64,000 bases of DNA from Actinomadura rudentiformis. Its GTDB lineage: Bacteria > Actinomycetota > Actinomycetes > Streptosporangiales > Streptosporangiaceae. Numbering within the stretch: the first letter of the stretch is position 1; each line of letters starts with the position of its first letter. The notes under the pieces are model-generated. The model did no database searches, was not told the origin of the DNA, and worked only from the letters and a program-made list of their open reading frames with translations. Where the stretch lies: the NCBI RefSeq assembly GCF_008923185.1, contig NZ_WBMT01000036.1, positions 26,752 to 90,751 on the forward strand, read 5' to 3'. Shown here piece by piece: positions 60,127-64,000 of this stretch. Made by a program: the position numbers and the translations under genes.

Positions 60127-61382
60127 GGAAGCTCCATGGTCACGACGGTGGGTCCGCCCTGCGGACTGGTCACCACCATCGTCCCATCGAATGCGGCCAG
60201 CCTGCGTTCGATTCCGCGCATCCCGGAACCCGCGTCCAGGTCGGCCCCGCCGAGCCCGTCATCACCGACGATCATCTTGAGCGCGCCGTTGGCATGGTGG
60301 ATGTCGATCCATGCCCGCTGCGCGCCGCTGTGCTTGGCGATGTTCGCGAGCATCTCGGCGACGGCGAAGTAGGCGGCCGACTCCACCGGCGCCTCCGGCC
60401 GGCCCGGCAGGTCGATCTCGACGTCCACGGGCAGCGGCAGCGACAGCGCGAGAGCCCGCACGCCGCCGTCCAGGCCGCGTTCGGCGAGCACCGGCGGATG
60501 GATGCCGCGCACCAGGTCACGCAGCTCGGTGAGCGCCGTGCCGCTGGCCTCACGCGCCTCGACGAGCAGCTTCTGTGCGGCCTCGGGGTCGAACTTCATC
60601 AGCTGCTCGGCCAGGCCGATGTTCATGCTGAGTGCGACCAGCCGGGCCTGCGCGCCGTCGTGCAGGTCGCGTTCGATCCGGCGCAGCTCGGCCGCCGAGG
60701 CGTCCACGGTCTCCGACCGCGTCTCGGTCAGCTCCTGGACGCGCTGCTCCAGCGCGGTGCGCGTGGGCGAGAGCAGCGAACGGTTGAACAGCGCGTGCGC
60801 CCGGAGGAGGCGGGGGCCCAGCTGCAGGCCGGCCGCCGTGAGCGCGACACCGCCGACGATCGACCCGACGATGCCGACCGCCCCCCATTCGGACAGCGGC
60901 CAGAACGGGCCCCAGCCGTAATCCGCGATCATGGCGACCCACGGAGCGACGAGAACGCCCTCCACCCCGTACACCACCAGGGCGGCCGGCAGCAGCCCGA
61001 GCAGGAGCCCGACCGGGACGTTCACCAGCGTCCACAGCACGTCGCGCCACGTCGCCGGGTCGGTGAGCAGCCACTTCAGACGGCGGAACGGATTGGCCGA
61101 CGAGGGCGGCTCGGGCCGGTACGGCACCGGGATCGCCACCCCCGACCAGGCGGCGCTCCACGCCCGCTGCTGGTTGGCCAGCGCGCGCAGCGCCAGCAGC
61201 ACCGGCGGCAGCAGGAAGACCCCGACGCCGATCGGGATCAGCGCGAACGACACCACGGAGAGCACGAACAGCGGGATGTTCACGGCCTGCGAGAGTACGA
61301 CCTGGACCAGGCCGCGCACGCCCGACAGGAACCAGCGGTAGATCAGCCCCTCGGGGGCGCCGCTGTCGTCGCGGTCATTCAC
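60078..61382 (-). CDS. sensor histidine kinase (HisKA_3)
   Basis: 434 aa from a GTG at 61382 with AAGGAGGCGGGG before it. Four to five membrane helices in a DUF-type sensor domain (VVLSQAVNIPLFVLSVVSFA, VGVFLLPPVLLALRALA, LWTLVNVPVGLLLGLLPAAL, AVGIVGSIVGGVALTAAGL), then the phospho-His in RIERDLHDGAQARLV, and a HATPase domain with AEMLANIAKHSGA and GDDGLGGAD, GSGMRGIERRL. LiaS/DesK-like kinase; signal unknown. Pairs with the downstream NarL-type regulator. Confidence 0.94.
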   Translation of the reverse strand: MNDRDDSGAPEGLIYRWFLSGVRGLVQVVLSQAVNIPLFVLSVVSFALIPIGVGVFLLPPVLLALRALANQQRAWSAAWSGVAIPVPYRPEPPSSANPFRRLKWLLTDPATWRDVLWTLVNVPVGLLLGLLPAALVVYGVEGVLVAPWVAMIADYGWGPFWPLSEWGAVGIVGSIVGGVALTAAGLQLGPRLLRAHALFNRSLLSPTRTALEQRVQELTETRSETVDASAAELRRIERDLHDGAQARLVALSMNIGLAEQLMKFDPEAAQKLLVEAREASGTALTELRDLVRGIHPPVLAERGLDGGVRALALSLPLPVDVEIDLPGRPEAPVESAAYFAVAEMLANIAKHSGAQRAWIDIHHANGALKMIVGDDGLGGADLDAGSGMRGIERRLAAFDGTMVVTSPQGGPTVVTMELPCALSSPRTLPSSGTD

Positions 61383-61675
61383 TGTTCCCCGCCTCCTTCT
61401 CAGCCCGTTCGTGTCCAACTCTGCCGATCGCCTCATTCTGGTCCGTCCACTGCGTCGAGAGGGTGGTGCTAGGTCCTCCATCGGAGGTGAAAAAGGGGAG
61501 GTGAAGCCCTACCTCCCAGGGGGACCTGAGGCCAGTGGCCGCCGCGTACCCTGAACCGCTCTCGGACGGTGCCCGTACCGTGCCCGGACCGTCCCGCCGG
61601 CTTCGGCGCGACAAGTAGGGCACGTTCCTGGACAATGCACTGGCGATATCCAGGGGAGAGAGCGGGATTCCACTC

Positions 61676-64000
61676 GTGACAGCGTCCATCAGTCAGACAG
61701 GCACCACCGGCGTCGCGCCGGTCCCGATCAGCCGTCGCATCGCCGACGAGCTCGGCGTCCGGGAGGGGCAGGTACAGGTCGCCGTCGACCTGCTCGACGG
61801 CGGGTCGACGGTGCCGTTCATCGCCCGCTACCGCAAGGAGGCGACCGGCGCGCTCGACGACGCGCAGCTGCGCGCGCTCGAAGAACGGCTGCGCTACCTG
61901 CGTGAGATGGATGAACGGCGCGCGGCGATCCTCGAGTCGATCGAGTCGCAGGGCAAGCTGACCGACGAGCTCCGCGCCCAGATCATGGGGGCGGACTCCA
62001 AGGCGCGGCTGGAGGACATCTACCTGCCGTACAAGCCCAAGCGCCGCACCAAGGCCCAGATCGCGCGCGAGGCCGGGCTGGAGCCGCTCGCCGAGCTGCT
62101 GCTGAACGACCCGTCGAACGACCCGCAGGCCGCGGCCGCCGGGTACGTGGACGAGGAGAAGAGCGTCGCGGACGCGGCGGCGGCGCTGGAGGGCGCCCGG
62201 GCCATCCTGGTCGAACGTTTCGCCGAGGACGCCGACCTCATCGGCATGCTGCGCGAACAGGTGTGGACGCGGGGCCGGATCGTGTCCAAGGTCCGCGAGG
62301 GCAAGGAGGAGGCGGGCGCCAAGTTCGCCGACTACTTCGACTTCGCCGAGCCGTTCACCAAGTTGCCCTCGCACCGGATCCTCGCGCTGTTCCGCGGGGA
62401 GAAGGAGGAGGTCCTCGACCTCGACCTGGAGCCGGAGCCGGTCGACGAGGCCGACCCCGGCCGGCGCAGCTCGTACGAGGCGGAGATCGCGCGGCGCTTC
62501 GCCATTGTCGACCAGGGGCGGCCCGCGGACCGCTGGCTGGGCGAGGCGGTCCGCTGGGCCTGGCGTACGCGGATCCTCGTGCATCTGGGCATCGACCTGC
62601 GGACGCGGCTGCGGCAGGAGGCGGAGGACGAGGCGGTCAAGGTGTTCGCCGCCAACCTGCGCGACCTGCTGCTGGCCGCCCCGGCCGGGACGCGGACCAC
62701 CCTCGGTCTCGACCCCGGCCTGCGCACCGGCGTGAAGGTCGCCGTCGTGGACGCCACCGGCAAGGTCGTCGCCACCGACGCGATCTTCCCACACGAGCCG
62801 CGGCGCAAGTGGGACGAGTCGATCGAGACGCTGGCCAAGCTGTGCCGTGAGCACAAGGTGGACCTGGTCGCGATCGGCAACGGGACGGCGTCGCGCGAGA
62901 CCGACAAGCTCGCGGCCGATCTCATCGCCCGCCACCCGGACCTCAAGCTCACCAAGATCATGGTGTCGGAGGCGGGCGCGTCGGTGTACTCGGCCTCGGC
63001 CTTCGCCTCCAAGGAACTGCCCGACCTGGACGTGTCGCTGCGCGGCGCGGTCTCGATCGCGCGGCGGCTCCAGGACCCGCTGGCCGAGCTGGTGAAGATC
63101 GACCCCAAGTCCATCGGGGTCGGGCAGTACCAGCACGACCTGTCGGAGGTGAAGCTCTCGCGTTCCCTGGACGCCGTCGTCGAAGACTGCGTGAACGCGG
63201 TCGGCGTCGACGTCAACACCGCGTCCACGCCGCTCCTGACCCGGGTGTCGGGCATCGGCGAGAGCCTGGCCGAGAGCATCGTCGCCCACCGTGACGCCAA
63301 CGGGCCGTTCCGCACGCGTTCCGGTCTCAAGGACGTGGCGCGCCTCGGGCCCAAGGCGTTCGAGCAGTGTGCGGGCTTCCTGCGGATACCCGGCGGCGAC
63401 GACCCGCTGGACGCGTCCAGCGTGCACCCCGAGTCGTATCCGGTCGTGCGGCGCATCATCGACGCGGCGGGCAGCGACATCAAGGGGCTGATCGGCAACA
63501 CGGCGGTGCTGCGTTCGCTCAAGCCCGCCGAGTTCGTGGACGACACGTTCGGCCTGCCGACGGTGACCGACATCCTCGCGGAGCTGGAGAAGCCCGGCCG
63601 TGACCCGCGGCCCGCGTTCAAGACGGCCACGTTCAAGGAGGGCGTCGACACCCTCGCCGACCTCAAGGCCGGGATGATCCTGGAGGGGGTCGTCACCAAC
63701 GTCGCGGCGTTCGGCGCGTTCGTGGACGTCGGCGTGCACCAGGACGGGCTCGTCCACATCTCCGCCATGTCGAACAAGTTCGTCGAGGACCCGCGTGACG
63801 TCGTCAAGCCCGGCGACATCGTGCGGGTGAAGGTGCTGGACGTCGATCTGCAGCGCAAGCGCATCTCGCTCACGTTGCGGCTGGAGGACGAGGCGCCGCA
63901 GGCGGGCGGTGGCGGCCGCGAGCAGTCAGGCGGCGGCGCCGCGCGTCGCGGCGACAACCGTGGCCAGCGCGGCGGTGGCCAGCGCGGCGGTCAGCGCGGT
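61676..64000 (+). CDS. tex: Tex family RNA-binding transcription accessory protein (3' end beyond window)
   Basis: 775 codons from the GTG at 61676 run off the window. N-terminal helical Tex domain (STVPFIARYRKEATGALDDA), a YqgF/RNase-H-like domain from about residue 343 (LGLDPGLRTGVKVAVVDATG), helix-hairpin-helix (LTRVSGIGESLAESIVAHRD, about 518-570) and an S1 RNA-binding domain (about 663-730, ILEGVVTNVAAFGAFVDVGV). The tail becomes Gly/Arg/Gln-rich (RGG-like repeats), usual in actinobacterial Tex. Acts on nucleic acids and transcription in the cytoplasm. Confidence 0.96.
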   Translation, partial: MTASISQTGTTGVAPVPISRRIADELGVREGQVQVAVDLLDGGSTVPFIARYRKEATGALDDAQLRALEERLRYLREMDERRAAILESIESQGKLTDELRAQIMGADSKARLEDIYLPYKPKRRTKAQIAREAGLEPLAELLLNDPSNDPQAAAAGYVDEEKSVADAAAALEGARAILVERFAEDADLIGMLREQVWTRGRIVSKVREGKEEAGAKFADYFDFAEPFTKLPSHRILALFRGEKEEVLDLDLEPEPVDEADPGRRSSYEAEIARRFAIVDQGRPADRWLGEAVRWAWRTRILVHLGIDLRTRLRQEAEDEAVKVFAANLRDLLLAAPAGTRTTLGLDPGLRTGVKVAVVDATGKVVATDAIFPHEPRRKWDESIETLAKLCREHKVDLVAIGNGTASRETDKLAADLIARHPDLKLTKIMVSEAGASVYSASAFASKELPDLDVSLRGAVSIARRLQDPLAELVKIDPKSIGVGQYQHDLSEVKLSRSLDAVVEDCVNAVGVDVNTASTPLLTRVSGIGESLAESIVAHRDANGPFRTRSGLKDVARLGPKAFEQCAGFLRIPGGDDPLDASSVHPESYPVVRRIIDAAGSDIKGLIGNTAVLRSLKPAEFVDDTFGLPTVTDILAELEKPGRDPRPAFKTATFKEGVDTLADLKAGMILEGVVTNVAAFGAFVDVGVHQDGLVHISAMSNKFVEDPRDVVKPGDIVRVKVLDVDLQRKRISLTLRLEDEAPQAGGGGREQSGGGAARRGDNRGQRGGGQRGGQRG

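Noticed and set aside
61469..63757. 762-codon frame antisense to tex
   Set aside because: Overlaps a clear Tex protein with ordered domains; composition is Arg/His/Gly-rich as expected for a shadow frame.

Overview
This is 64 kb of a high-GC actinobacterial chromosome. GC at third codon positions is very high, RBSs are Shine-Dalgarno type mixed with apparently leaderless genes, and there is a four-gene conservon (CvnA-D), XRE/DUF5753 + DUF397 and ECF41 sigma genes. The gene mix suggests a filamentous actinomycete of the Streptosporangiales/Thermomonosporaceae type (for example an Actinomadura relative). That placement is inference from gene families only. There are two tRNA genes (Gly-TCC, Pro-TGG), no CRISPR array, and no intact mobile element.

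Layout. 1-13 kb is accessory and partly decayed: the 5' end of a secreted protein, a P450 with a MetE-like protein, a dienelactone-hydrolase fragment, TerD, a DUF6069 membrane protein, an ECF sigma factor, and a TetR gene. The TetR's presumed palindromic operator occurs five times, at its own promoter, at a divergent alpha/beta hydrolase and at a distant NmrA-like gene. An ISL3-type transposase remnant and a frameshifted ester cyclase lie between them. 13-20.3 kb holds an exopolysaccharide locus (GT2 synthase, UDP-GlcNAc 2-epimerase, secreted lectin-fold protein, DUF2334 deacetylase-like protein, GH113-like lipoprotein). 20.8-27.8 kb is a compact acyl-carrier cassette: ACP, two SGNH hydrolases, SnoaL-like protein, acyl-CoA dehydrogenase, fatty acyl-AMP ligase and a PadR regulator. 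27.8-33.5 kb carries an RsbW-like ATPase, a small unknown protein and the conservon. 33.7-41.7 kb holds HxlR/MFS and ROK/MFS divergent pairs, a beta-propeller pseudogene, a membrane protein and an ECF41 sigma gene with two face-to-face ECF41-type promoters, and a cysteine hydrolase. 42-46 kb has an AlaRS in an unusual context, a tightly coupled 43-codon ORF, a P-loop kinase and a Thg1-type tRNA(His) guanylyltransferase. 46-54 kb contains unknown proteins, an HxlR/YceI pair, a haloalkane-dehalogenase-like hydrolase, an AbiEii-type nucleotidyltransferase with an unknown partner, and a CBM2-FnIII-GH18 chitinase with several operator-like sites. 54-64 kb has a cNMP-binding/cyclase-like protein, a WhiJ-type pair, a MarR/tandem-cupin unit, a two-component system and the 5' part of tex.

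A striking window-wide property is short degenerate tandem repeats in intergenic DNA. In at least four cases the array starts inside the last codons and stop codon of a gene (DUF2334 protein, AlaRS, dehalogenase-like hydrolase, AbiEii-like protein). Similar micro-repeats occur inside reading frames.
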